From Zanthoxylum bungeanum (Eukaryota; Streptophyta; Magnoliopsida; Sapindales; Rutaceae), in assembly GCA_019454045.1 (NCBI GenBank), contig SKCR01025340.1, positions 372,001 to 436,000 of the forward strand: DNA of 64,000 nt, read 5' to 3'. Of this stretch, positions 1-10,176 are shown one piece after another (the first letter of the stretch is position 1; each line of letters opens with the position of its first letter). Under the pieces are notes generated by a model. It had not been told where the DNA came from, did not search any database, and saw only the letters and a list, made by a program, of their open reading frames with translations. The translations under genes and the position numbers were made by a program.

Positions 1-233
1 GCCAACCTCATATTAAACTAGCACTTCTCAAGTTCTCTTATATTGTCTCACATCAATCCATGTCAATTGAGGATTTACACTTCCTCGCGCGTACCATCGC
101 GCACTCTGGAGGCTTCCTCTCGAGCCGTTTCTCTACCGAGGCTTCACACTAGCTTTACGATGTTCACATCATTTCAATAAAATTACTCACATCCATACAC
201 ATTCAACTTGCCCAACCTGGCACTGATACCAAC
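1..233 (-). mobile_element. Internal 5' end of a minus-strand LTR retrotransposon
   Basis: Read on the minus strand, this is the untranslated start of an element that runs off the left edge. A primer-binding site lies at 218-231 (minus strand TGGTATCAGTGCCA, close to the initiator-Met tRNA type TGGTATCAGAGCC). It is two bases from the LTR at 234. No coding sequence is visible in the 233 bases available, so the superfamily cannot be decided. Confidence 0.7.
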
Positions 234-1542
234 TGTCACGGGATGAATTTTTTCCTTAACGGAAAAAGGGCTCGTGCGACACTTACCAAGGGACATGTCC
301 CGTGTAAGTTCACCTACCTCCAGCCTCTACACCCAAATTCACATTTTTAGGAGGCTACAGACCCATAATATATTGATTTACGAAAGATCACAAGCTATCT
401 CAACGCATACATATGAAGGCCCGCACAACACCGGGACCCGGCACTCGAATAGCACAACCGGATGTAAAATATGGCATTTTTCCACCAACTCAATCTCGAC
501 AATACACCATTTTCCACGCGTTGTCTAAGGGTGAGAGGGCTCATGGATAAAGCCCCAAGACCACTGAAGCCCCCTTGGCCACCCCAAGGTTCACCAAGGC
601 TTCCCCCCTAAAGAGGTTTTAGAGACATTGCACTTGTTTCACCAGTATACACACCTAGCGCTTGAGTTGTCACACCCCCCCTCTAAAATATAGATTAAGA
701 TGATTTTTTGGGAACTCTTTCAGCGAATCAATAAGCCACAATATAAGTGACTTTGGGTTAAAATCTCGTCCCTAAACGAGCTCGTCTTGATGGTTTTCCA
801 CAACACCCCCATTGTTGCGGCAAGGTGCACTGTAAGGCTCAAAAGTTGGCACAGTGCCAGAATCTCCCGGCAAATCTCGAAATCTAACTTTGGGCTGATA
901 TTTTCCCAGTACAAGTGACCATCAGATTCACTTATGAACTTGGTCCAACTCGATCCGGCTCCCCGGTACATTAGCTCATTCACAATGCCCCAAACTAGGC
1001 CAACGTCTAGCTACGAGCTAGCATATCTATAATTCTCCCGACAAACTTCCGAGCGGGACCTCACGGGTGAAATCTCCCCAGTACATAGGCCCATGAGAGA
1101 TATTTAGGATCTGGAGTGGGCTCAATCCGGCACTCCGAAACATAAGGTCCTTCACAGTGCACCAAAACTACGCTAGCACCTAGCGGCAAACTAGTGTATC
1201 TCTAAATCTCCCGATAAACTTCAGAACAGAACCCCACAGGTGAAATATCTCCAGTACATATGCCCATTAGAGTTACTTAGGACTAGGAGCTAGCTCAATC
1301 CGGCACTCCGGAACATAAGCTCATTCACAACTCCACAATACTACGCTAGCGGCTAGCGACAAGCGAGCATGTTTCTAATTCTCCAGGAAAACTTCCGAAT
1401 AAGGCTTCACAGATGAAATCTCTCCAGTCTATGATCCCATGAGAGATATATTTTACCATGAATGAGCTTGATACGGTGTCCCGAAATATTAGCTCCTTTA
1501 TAACGCGTCTGAACATCCTAACCTTATGCTAAGACCGTGACA
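234..1542 (-). mobile_element. LTR (5' LTR of the minus-strand element at the left edge)
   Basis: A 1,309-bp LTR bounded by perfect 8-bp inverted ends: TGTCACGG at 234-241 and CCGTGACA at 1535-1542. The neighbouring primer site makes it the 5' LTR of a minus-strand element. More than half of it is a four-unit tandem array (about 798-1490). The other LTR is outside the window, so the boundary rests on the terminal inverted repeat plus the primer site. A second LTR-like start (TGTCACACCC) at 668 is a less likely alternative. Confidence 0.7.
798..1490. repeat. Tandem array, four units of about 173 bp, inside the LTR
   Basis: Anchor motifs related to TTAGCTCATTCACAAC recur at 971, 1143, 1316 and 1489, spacings of 172, 173 and 173 bases. 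A more divergent unit precedes them from about 798. Each unit repeats a phrase like GAAATCTCCCCAGTACATA, a variant of CTCAATCCGGCACTCCG, and a variable CTAGCGGCTAGC-like segment. The units are diverged, so the array is not a recent expansion. Confidence 0.85.
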
Positions 1543-1936
1543 CCCTGCATGACGAAGAGGCTGGCTTGTTGGAAGAGGAAGGTATGATTGATGTTGAAGG
1601 TGATGCGCGTGGGTCCAAGGAGAATAGGGTTACTAACGTGAGTGAGGAGATTAGGTCTCACTTCCTCAAACTTAATTTAGGGGTTGATTTTAGGGATTTG
1701 AAATCTTATCGACTTAAATTAGGATTTGTGACTATCTTTTGATTTTTTAGGAATTGATGGAAAGACTGTAAAAATTCTCTTTTGCATACAACAGGTCATA
1801 TCATTGACAATTTGTTACAGGTAGTATTCCTTATCAGTTCAAAAAATGCAAATTTGGGTTTTTGAGATTTTGACATCTTTTGAAAAAAAAAATTGAGCAA
1901 GAACCAAGGCTTTAAGTATACAGAATTGAAAAAGCT
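1543..1936 (+). other. Unassigned interval with one acidic coding-like fragment
   Basis: A plus-strand frame is open from about 1551 to a TGA near 1739, with an ATG at 1585. It reads as an acidic peptide (LLEEEG, DVEGDARG, VSEEIRSHFLKLN). Composition is more codon-like than the flanks, but I recognise no family. The rest is AT-rich and featureless. It may be the tail of a retrotransposon polyprotein, since an RNase H fragment follows at 1937. Confidence 0.3.
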
Positions 1937-2286
1937 CCATGGACCCTTCAATTTGATAGCTCCAGTACTGAACACTCAGCAGGAGCAGGAATTATCATTC
2001 TTCCTCATACGAGATCTAAAACATCATTATCCTTAAACTTGGAGTTTGAATGCACCAATAATCAGGCAGAATATGAGTCACTCATAATTAGGCTAGCAGT
2101 CTTCAAGGAATTGAGAGCAAGAAATGTCGTGATCAAAAGAGATTCGTAATCGGTGCTAAAATAAGTAGTAGGAGAATACAAGTGCAACAACGTTTCATTA
2201 GCTTCCTATTTCACAGCTGCCATACAGCTCCTGGAATCTTTGGAAGAATTGACATTCCAACATGTTCCAAGAGAGGATAAATGGAA
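1937..2286 (+). pseudogene. Fragment of a Ty3/gypsy archaeal-type RNase H domain
   Basis: Translation of this stretch gives the hallmarks of the additional RNase H (aRNH) of plant Tat-type Ty3/gypsy elements. These are PWTLQFDSSS at the start (first catalytic Asp), LEFECTNNQAEYESLI in the middle (the conserved Glu region), a GEYKCNN phrase, and FQHVPREDK at the end. Two in-frame TAA codons interrupt the strand around the third conserved Asp. It stands alone, with no integrase or reverse transcriptase next to it, so it is a relic of an element otherwise lost here. It is unrelated by position to gypsy 1, which has its own copy near 14985. Confidence 0.8.
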
Positions 2287-2470
2287 GGGTCGTTCAGAAT
2301 CTTTAAAGTGTTGAAAGGAAATGCCTACTAGCTATAAAATTTGGAAGTGGAGCTTCACAGAAAGTACACCAATAGAAGTATTTTCCATATTCCTCTCTGC
2401 CTAGTTTTAACTTTCTTCTTGGTTAGTCACCACCATGGCTTAAATTTTTTTTTTTAAAAAAAAAGACATG
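2287..2470. other. Short unassigned interval with poly-T/poly-A tract
   Basis: AT-rich sequence ending in a T-run followed directly by an A-run (about 2446-2464). No coding or element signature is visible. Confidence 0.3.
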
Positions 2471-2897
2471 CTGTAAAGTTTGGCCTATTGGCCACTTTGT
2501 CATGAATAATGAGCCAACATATGGCTTGCTTGTTACAAATGTGATTTACAAAAAAAAATGGTACAGTAATATCCTTATATGATTTGAGGAATGAATTCCT
2601 CCAACTTTAGGATCATTTCATCCACCTTAAAATGAGAAATATATGATTTCCTCAAATTTGTGGAGGATTTCCTTCGATTCTTCCATGATTTCCTCCAATA
2701 TTATGCAGGAAATTCAAAATCATGATTCCTCCAATAATTTCACTATTCCTCCAATTTTCTGCATAATTCCTCCAACATTCTCAAACTCCCAAATATTAGC
2801 CAGAAACACATTCTCATATAACAAACACCTCAAGAACCACAATTCCTCCAACATGTTATAAAATTCCTCCAACAAGAAAAATCACCAAACTTTACAG
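2471..2897. mobile_element. Possible MITE-like element with 13-bp terminal inverted repeats
   Basis: CTGTAAAGTTTGG at 2471-2483 is the exact reverse complement of CCAAACTTTACAG at 2885-2897, enclosing 427 bp. The interior carries a cluster of the decamer ATTCCTCCAA or close variants (about 2589-2874) and no coding frame of note. Size and inverted ends suit a small non-autonomous DNA transposon. No clear target duplication is visible: bases outside the ends are catg and taaa. Coincidental inverted repeats in AT-rich DNA remain possible. Confidence 0.4.
2589..2874. repeat. Cluster of ATTCCTCCAA motifs
   Basis: The motif ATTCCTCCAA, or a one-base variant, occurs about eight times in 286 bp at irregular spacing, so this is an interspersed cluster rather than a tandem array. 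It lies inside the inverted repeats at 2471 and 2885. Subterminal motif clusters of this sort are common in DNA transposons, where they bind transposase. Confidence 0.55.
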
Positions 2898-3868
2898 TAA
2901 AAATTGGTGAAAGCTTAGTGGAAGGAATGAAGAACAACCATAGATGGTGGAGGCATGAGAATCTGTGGGTGCCGTAATTTCTATTGTTCCCGGTAATTCC
3001 ATGGGTGGGTTTTGTTTTCTTGAAGTTATGGGGAACAGGAAGATGCCATGGTACTTTAGATTGAATGAATTAATGTTTGTCAAAGATTTATAGTTATTAA
3101 AGAAATTGGGGATCTTGATGGTATGTCTCTTGAAGTTACTAAAAAATAGAAGAAGATGTCTTTCCTGAATAAATATATGGTGTAAATGAATTTTTGTTTA
3201 GGGAAAGACTTGTAGAAACTTAAGATAAATAGACAATGCTGAATTTTGTGGTCGGTGGCTTTTGTTGGAAATGATGATTTAACTTTTATGGGCTTATTTA
3301 ATAGATGGGCTGAAATTTGAAAATTTGGGAGTTGGTGAAGAATGGGTATTTTGAGTTTTTTAAGATTTTAAATTCAAATGAGAAGAGATAGACATGAATA
3401 GACATGAAAGCATTAGTACTTTATAAATTCTAATTAGCCCATTAGGCCAAAAGAATGTATGGGGCATTATTTGCACCCAAATTATTTAAACCAAGCTTAT
3501 TGCAAGCCCATCTCGATTCGGCCAAAGCCCAGGAAATCAAGGATCAATGTTAGCCTAAATTCCGGTGTCTTAAAATTAATCGTGTGTGGATTGCCTCTAT
3601 ATTTTCCTCAAACAAAAGCAAGACGTGAGCAGCAAGAGGGCAAATAGAAGAATAACAGTTGCTAGACATGAGGAGCAAGTGGAAGAGTGGGTAATTGAAG
3701 GACGTGATGATGGTTTCCAGGACGTGATATATATAAGAACGTGGAAGAGCAATTAAGATAGAGGATTATAAATACAGAGAAGATAATTCAGAGGAAAAGA
3801 GGAACCAACAATCATAACAATAATAATAATCCAAAAATCAAACATGTCTTCTGCATTAATTCTTTTCA
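2898..3868. other. AT-rich interval without a recognisable gene; TATA-like site near 3768
   Basis: No domain-bearing frame was found. The last 150 bp resemble a plant promoter or LTR U3/R region: a TATA-like box (ATTATAAATACAGAG at about 3766) is followed by purine-rich sequence and an AAC/AAT-rich stretch, and is cut off at 3869 by the CACTA terminus. It could be a truncated LTR, but no partner copy is in the window. Confidence 0.3.
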
Positions 3869-4467
3869 CACTACAAGAAAACTGGAGATTACCGATCGAA
3901 TATTTGGTCGGTAAACTAAACAATTTGGTCGGTAATCACGAAACCGACTGGAAATCGATTGAAAGTCTTTGGTCAGTATTTAAATCATCGGTAATAAATT
4001 ACTGATCGAAATAACATTGGTCGATAATATTACTGACCGGATATATTTCGATCGATAAATTTACCAACCGAATGAATGAATAAATAAATAAATAAATTTT
4101 ACCAACTGAAAAATAATTCAGTTTGTAAACTATACCTACTGAATATCATTGGGTCGGTAAACTGACTGGATTTAAAAAAAATTGTGAGGTCCACCACAGG
4201 CCCCACAAGACAGGCTATGGGTAGGCCTTACACTTGGGCCTTTGTACCACCTAAGGGTGGCCCAGAATAAACCCATACAATCCTTATTTAATTCTATAAA
4301 TTGATCTAATTGGTGTGACTTGAACCATTGACCTCAAGATTGAAAGTGTAGCAGTGTTGCAGCTAGACTATGACATGTTTCTTGTTATAAAATATAAAGA
4401 ATATATAAGAGTGTGTGTGCGCGCGCGCGCACGTGTGAGTATAATGTGTATATATTATTAGAGTTCG
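3869..4467 (+). mobile_element. CACTA (En/Spm-type) DNA transposon, one terminus
   Basis: The sequence CACTACAAGAAAA at 3869-3881 is the canonical plant CACTA terminus. It is followed over about 280 bp by subterminal repeats of the TTACCGACCGA type in both orientations (for example TTGGTCGGTAA near 3904 and 3932, with variants to about 4160). The opposite terminus (TTTTCTTGTAGTG) was not found in the window. Copia D appears to begin at 4468, so the rest of the transposon may lie beyond the right edge or be lost. No transposase frame is visible. Confidence 0.75.
4411..4436. repeat. Simple repeat (GT)n(GC)n
   Basis: Alternating purine-pyrimidine tract: five GT steps, then a GC run, then ACGTGTG. 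Such tracts are prone to Z-DNA and replication slippage. It lies just left of the copia D LTR. Confidence 0.9.
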
Positions 4468-6999
4468 TGCTTAGAGCGCCAATCCGGATAATATATTATA
4501 TATTTTATTATTTATTAATAAAATAACTACATTTTCATTTCATACCTTATTAATGGTATTATCATTATGCAAATTAGATTGATGTATAAATATGTTAAGA
4601 ATGACATCGACCTTAGAATAGTCATGTAGTAATACTTGACACTAGGTGGTCTGACATTAGGATAAGTATTACTATTGTAAATTATTCATAATGTAAATAT
4701 TCATAGTCGTTGGTTTTGGAATACGGTTGAATTCCTATAACCTAGGAGACTAGCACATGTTGTATATTGGAATTGGAGTTCCAATGGTTTAACCCGATGT
4801 ACCATGAGCTTTGGAAACTTGTATAGACGTGTGGGTATTGGTTGGACCGATACTGAATGACTCACAGGTGATTCCTAACATTTGAAAGTACACATCAGCG
4901 TCAATAGGAATCTCCTCTAGTCGAGTAGCAAATGTGATCATTTGCCTATAGGATATCATTGATTTTGTGTGAGATCCTCCACACTTTGATGTCATGTATG
5001 TCAAAAACCTTTCATGGTCTGGCCTCTAGATGTTCGTTGGGTGTGGACCGATGTACTCGTTAATCAAGTGTGTATCAAGATAGGATCTGTCGGCCCGTAT
5101 GTGTACCATTATGGGTTTAGGTACCCATGTGAGTAAGTCACGATTCTTAGGACTTTAGAAAAAGTCGATCACCTAGGGTGGATCGCATCAGTTGTAAAGA
5201 ATCGTGTGTATTCTATGTTTCCTAAGCACAACTCGGATAGCCTACGATGGAGGGATTGATAAAAATAAGTGATTACCTCGACTTGTATAGTTCAGAAAGG
5301 TCGTTCGTGTTCTTCGTGAATTCGGAGGTGGCCGAATTACTTACATATTAACTAGGCTTATATGACGAACATGTCTGAACTTAGAGAGTCCCAATATGTA
5401 GTGCACTCGTTGAGCTCTTGGGTAGTCGATTACATTTGATAAAAGATAATATTCGAGATTATAATTATCAACTAAGATAATCAAGTGTTATTGGATAACA
5501 TTGATTATTTACTTTGACCTAATTGGATTAATTCAATAATTACACAATGACTTAATTGTAAATTCATAAATATCTCTACCATTTGAAGATATTTTGGTCA
5601 ATGCAAATATGTAATTATTGGTATTTTTGCTTGATTTAATTGGATTAAATCAATGTGGAAGACATGTAACTAATCCATTAATTAAGTTTTGTCTTGATTT
5701 AATTGGATTAAATCAAAGTGGTAGACAAAGGTGATTAGTCACACCTAATTATACATATTTGTACAAATTAGATTAAGCCCACATAAAAATTCATTAGAAC
5801 TTTTATTAATTAAAGATTGTCTAAGTTTTGCTATAAATAGCAAGCTTGAGCAAGGTTCAAATTAAGCTTGAGAAAGCTAAATACAAGCAATTCTTGGAGA
5901 AATTGGCCTAAGTTAGAGAAGTGTTTAGAGAAACTTTGTGAGGTCTCTACAACATTTCATCTACGAGAAATCAAGATTTGATCTTGGAGAGAAGCTTGCT
6001 AGTATTGGAATCAAGATTGGATATTGGAGTCATGCTTGCAAACCTTTGAATATCTCCCATCATTTCAACAAAGAGAAGAAGATTGGATCTTTAATTCAAG
6101 CTTACTAGGTAAGTTTGAACTTCTCTTAAGCTATGTTCTTGATTAGTGAGCTTTTCATTAGTGAGACATATAGTGATGAATTATGAAGTGGATGCATGAT
6201 TATATAACTTAGAGTTGAAGTAAGGCTAACAAATTGTGTTAGGATACTTTGGAAGTATAAACACAATATGATTGTTAATCAGGTCAAAGATGTTCATGTT
6301 GGACATGGAAGAATTAATAAGAGTTTGGAACTCTAGAGTAAAGCTTAGAGCTATGACTATCATTCTAGAATCACTTGACCATGTTTGGGTGAACTAGAAT
6401 TGTTCATGAGACATTTCATAGTGGGATTCTAAATTGGTTTGTGTTTTGATTCAAACAAAAGTATATATGTATTTAGAATACATGTATGTTAGTTGTATAA
6501 CATGTGTTGTGGTTGGTATTGATGTTAAAATTGGTTTTAAGGTGTCTTGAAATGATATGAGAAAATTGGAAGTGTTTAGGATTGATTTGAAGGTTGAAAT
6601 TGCTCACTGCCTAGGGAAGCGTCGCGACATTGAACTTCCAACGTCGTGACACTGAGCATCAGACCTAGGAGCATCGCGACTCCCCCTCTTCCACATCACG
6701 ACGCTGAGATGTTCAGCTCTCGCAGTTGCTCTCACACTTTGGAGCGTCTCGACTCCCAAGATTCCGTGTCATGACTCTGAGGGCTAATGAACACTAAAAC
6801 TTTATTTTCCCCGTTCAGGAATTTCTGAACTCCGATTTGGTCTCTGTTTTTTTCCTACAGACTCGTATCATAAAATAGTTTTCACTAAAAAATTTTAAAA
6901 TATTTTAAAATACTTATATCCCTGATATCCTTGAGTTAGACCCACTTCCACTGCACGGGACACCGATTCGACCCTAGGGGTTCCACAACCGCCCTAACA
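4468..6999 (+). mobile_element. Copia D 5' LTR
   Basis: The right end is firm: the sequence ends GCCCTAACA at 6999 and is followed three bases later by a primer-binding site. The left end is inferred from the imperfectly inverted counterpart TGCTTAGAGCG at 4468, giving about 2.5 kb. A TATA box (CTATAAATAG) at about 5831 with a long transcribed remainder fits a U3-R-U5 layout. Positions 6610-6790 carry repeated CG-rich motifs of the form GTCGTGACACTGAG. The 3' LTR is outside the window. A shorter alternative starts at TGTTAGGATA (6237) but would exclude the TATA box. Confidence 0.55.
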
Positions 7000-7002
7000 G
7001 AA

Positions 7003-7019
7003 TGGTATCAATAGCAAGG
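7003..7019 (+). other. Copia D primer-binding site
   Basis: TGGTATCAATAGCAAGG resembles the initiator-Met tRNA primer site TGGTATCAGAGCAAGG, with two changes. It lies three bases after the LTR end at 6999, the normal position. Confidence 0.75.
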
Positions 7020-7678
7020 CTTAACAACACAACAGATGTTGTATGTTTAACATGTAATTGATCTATGTCTTTGTATTTTAATTTAATTATGCATAAGCCA
7101 TATTGGATATGTATTACATGTTTTAAATTAAAATTTTGACCTAATTATGTTAATGACTTGATTGTCATAAATCTCCCATGATTAGGTGATTAATTTATTT
7201 TATGTAATAGTATTACTAATGTTGGAACATTGGAAGGACCGTCTTGTCAATATGAAGATGAATGAGTTCTTACTACTTATGCCCAAGATCGTCATTAGTG
7301 TGAGGGTATAAGTGCACGGAACTTAGGTCGCTCCAGTAAAACATTAGATGTAGCTTGATGAGTTAACGCAGTCACTCAATACCGTCATTATTGTAAGGGT
7401 GTACATACAAAACTCATTAGTGTACATTGACAAGCATACAACTAGAACACGTTTTAATCCGAGATCGCTAATAGTGTAAGGATAAGAAAGTCCAAGATCG
7501 TAATTAGTGTGAGGCTGGAGTAAATGTCATGGGATCCACTTCCCGCTATGAAATTTTGATAGTTAAAATTCTATTTTCACATTAAGGGAGATTACAAAAT
7601 TACGTAAAGTAGTGGGATGGCACTAATAGATATAAAATTCCATAATCAATTAGTGTTATTATTTTAAATTGAAAATAT
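7020..7678 (+). mobile_element. Copia D untranslated leader, up to the gypsy 1 insertion
   Basis: AT-rich leader without an open frame. It holds several phrases of the form CGTCATTAGTGTGAGGGT (near 7289, 7382, 7456 and 7499), a diverged internal repeat. It ends at the target duplication aatat (7674-7678) of gypsy 1. The gag homologue resumes at 61641. Confidence 0.6.
7674..7678. repeat. Target-site duplication of gypsy 1 (left copy, aatat)
   Basis: The five bases before the gypsy 1 5' LTR, aatat, equal the five bases at 61636-61640 immediately after the matching 3' LTR tail. The word is AT-rich, so on its own it is modest support. Continuity of copia D across the two points strengthens it. 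Confidence 0.75.
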
Positions 7679-9581
7679 TGTAGACATTGCATTTTTTGCA
7701 TGAGCCCGATGATGAGCCTCGTATGGAGGCACTACCTGAAAAGTTGCGAAAGTTACGAAAAATGAATGCTGGAAGGAAGGAAAACATCCAAAATTAGCAC
7801 CTCATCGAATTCGGACTCACTAGCCAACCTCGAATTCGGTCAGTCAGCTTCGACTTCAAACCTTGGCCTCGGCCTATGCTGCCCATGCAATCAGCCTATG
7901 AACCCAAGCAATCCACGTGGCCCATAACCCCATGCACGCCCAAATCCCCTCATCAAATCACTTGCCAAACTTAACAGAGATTTGAAATCCCCTCCTTGCC
8001 AAATATGTAAGATCCTAGACCCAAACTAGAAAGGATTCTCACTTCCTAATATAAGTGATTTGAGTTTCCCTTATATATCCCTCAAGCACCTTATATGGAA
8101 ATGGATATCTTGACACAAGAGGGAGGAGAGAGGTTGCCATAGAGAGAGTGGTGGAAACTTGAATAAGAAAACCCTAGGAGGCACAACTATAAAAGAAAGA
8201 GGCAATCACCAAAAGGAGGGGGAAAAAAGAGAGAACCACCGAAAAAAAAGAAGAACGGAAACAGAGAGGCGGCAACCCTAGAGAAAAAACAACAACAAAA
8301 AAAAACAGCATCACCGAAAATAGAGTGATAGGGAGAGACCGGCAATCAGCGGCGTAAACCAGAGCAGAAACCGTGAACCAGAAGCAGAAAAATAGTGAAG
8401 AATAACCATCAATTAGTAGTGAACCAGCAAGCAGAAACAGCACAAACAACAACCAGAAACAGTACAAATAGCAACCAGCGGCATCAGTGTGAAGCAACTA
8501 GAAACAGCGACCAGCAACTAGAAATAATGAACTAGCAACCAGAAACGGCGTACCAAACCTTGAAACCAAGCTTCGATCCTTCCGGCGACGGCCTAACGCA
8601 TTTTCGAGAAAGCAACTTAAAAAGTAAGACCTGAGGGCACCCTTACCATATTTATTCTCATAGTTCCGGGCGCTGCATGCTTGGCTGGACGTGAAATATG
8701 TCCAGCCGGGTATGCGAAGCCCTACATCAAAAATTAGCCAAATCTCTGGCCACATTTCTTCTTTGGCATTTCGTTGTTTATTTTTATCTATTTATTCACT
8801 TTTATTGTTATTTTATTATTTCGCCTTTATGTTGTTTATGCTTGTTCATGATTATACGTATATACATTGCTATATTATTTCGTGTCTATTTTTATGTCCG
8901 TTTACATGGCATTGATGATTATGTATGTTATTATTCCTTACGGTATATCGGATGGAAACCCAGAAGTAAATTCCGTAGTCGAATCCGAATGGACGGTAGT
9001 GCGGTTTGTACTTGGGATACAATTCCACGTGCCACTCGGGAAATACTCATATATGCGCCGACCTTTTTCTTTATATTTTATGGATTTTTACTTCTTTAGT
9101 TATTCATTTTGCATTATGCGGTGTGATTAATTATTTATATTGCATTATACTTTTCCCCTTCTTATATTTTGCATCATTCATATTAATTTATTTCATAATC
9201 AGTCGCCTTATATTATGCATAAATGATTTAATTATATCTTTGAGTGGAGCCATATTATTTCTATTATATTTATGGTGTACAAATTTGTGTTATTTGAATT
9301 GCCTTGCATGAATTGCATAAGACTTGACTATACCATTGTGTGAACCTGTACATTATACTGGCATAAGTAAGGGACCATTCCGAACCCAACGGTTTGAGGT
9401 CTTCCCTTGCAAGGGGTGAGTGCGGACTTAAATCTTTCCCAGTTTAAACTCGGTGGCGACTCCTTCATTCTTCGGTTTAGTCCCCCGCGGGCTAATCTGT
9501 ACTCTCTACAGCTACGAGCCAATAGTGTCGTGGTTTCTGAACATCATATGTATAGTGGTAAACCCCGCTTCGCTCCTACAG
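7679..9581 (+). mobile_element. Gypsy 1 5' LTR
   Basis: A 1,903-bp LTR starting TGTAGACATTGC and ending CGCTCCTACA. It aligns over its first kilobase with 37706-38743 and at its end with 61530-61635. A TATA-like element (TATATATCC at about 8072) precedes a purine-rich, frame-poor segment. Positions 8380-8550 contain degenerate copies of AACCAGAAACAGC. Several frames of 60-130 codons cross this LTR on both strands, none with a recognisable domain. Confidence 0.9.
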
Positions 9582-9583
9582 AT

Positions 9584-9601
9584 GGTGTCTCCTTTGGGGA
9601 T
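9584..9601 (+). other. Gypsy 1 primer-binding site (degenerate)
   Basis: TGGTGTCTCCTTTGGGGA follows the LTR end by two bases. The equivalent in gypsy 2 reads TGGCGACTCCACTGGGGA, the form typical of Tat/Ogre-type plant elements, so this copy has drifted. From memory, that form is attributed to tRNA-Arg; this was not verified here. Confidence 0.65.
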
Positions 9602-9976
9602 AGAGAATCGGCCCCGAAACAATGCCTTGTAGTGTCCGTGGTTTTGGCTTTGCTTAACCAAGTCTCATATATTTTGCATACCCTTCTTACCCCCGATGGC
9701 GTCATGTATCATGAAGTCACTTTCACTCAAGGTGGCGGATCGTATGTGATGATAACCATCACTCGTTGGCACGTACACTAGGGTATGAAAAAGGCGTGCT
9801 CACTTGGTCGCTCGAACCCTTGAGTGGGGAGACCTAGATGTGTGCAACCTTTCACGATGAGAGCCTTGTCCATACCTTTGTAAGCCCACATACGAACCAT
9901 AGTTATGTGTCTTATAGAAGCTACCCCCCATGCTTATGTTTGGGCCCATTATCATTTGGATCCATTTGGGCTTCTC

Positions 9977-10034
9977 GTCATAGGATACGAACTTGTTGGG
10001 CCACTTAAACTGGGACGAGTTTGTATCTTATGAT
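9977..10034 (+). other. Candidate RNA hairpin 1 in gypsy 1 leader
   Basis: Arms 9977-9996 and 10015-10034 pair over 20 positions when read as plus-strand RNA. Sixteen are Watson-Crick and the other four are all G-U pairs. The 18-nt loop (9997-10014) is TGGGCCACTTAAACTGGG. G-U pairs on one strand would be A-C mismatches on the other, so the structure is oriented for the element's own RNA. The same loop recurs at 10137, 54940 and 55085. Confidence 0.65.
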
Positions 10035-10113
10035 GTTTGGGCCAAAAGTTTTCAAAGTGACGATGGGCCACCTTTTGTTTGGGCCCCCTATCATTTGAAG
10101 TTATTTAGCCACC

Positions 10114-10176
10114 TTATCGCAAAAGTGTAAACCTGTTGGGCCTTTTTAACTGGGACAAGTTTACACCTCACGATAA
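10114..10176 (+). other. Candidate RNA hairpin 2 in gypsy 1 leader
   Basis: Inner arms GTGTAAACCTGT (10125-10136) and ACAAGTTTACAC (10155-10166) pair at 11 of 12 positions. After an internal loop, TTATCG (10114-10119) pairs with CGATAA (10171-10176). The 18-nt loop is TGGGCCTTTTTAACTGGG. Stem sequence differs from hairpin 1 while pairing and loop length are kept. Loops 1 and 2 are 140 bases apart. Confidence 0.6.

Noticed and set aside
668..1542. Alternative LTR starting TGTCACACCC at 668
   Set aside because: The 8-bp inverted ends at 234 and 1542 and the primer site beside 234 support the longer LTR.
6237..6999. Alternative short copia D LTR starting TGTTAGGATA
   Set aside because: It would leave the TATA box at 5831 outside the LTR; still possible, but less coherent.
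8174..9311. Several frames of 60-130 codons on both strands
   Set aside because: They lie within the gypsy 1 5' LTR, are hydrophobic translations of AT-rich DNA, and lack domains; the 3' LTR copy does not keep the same frames.
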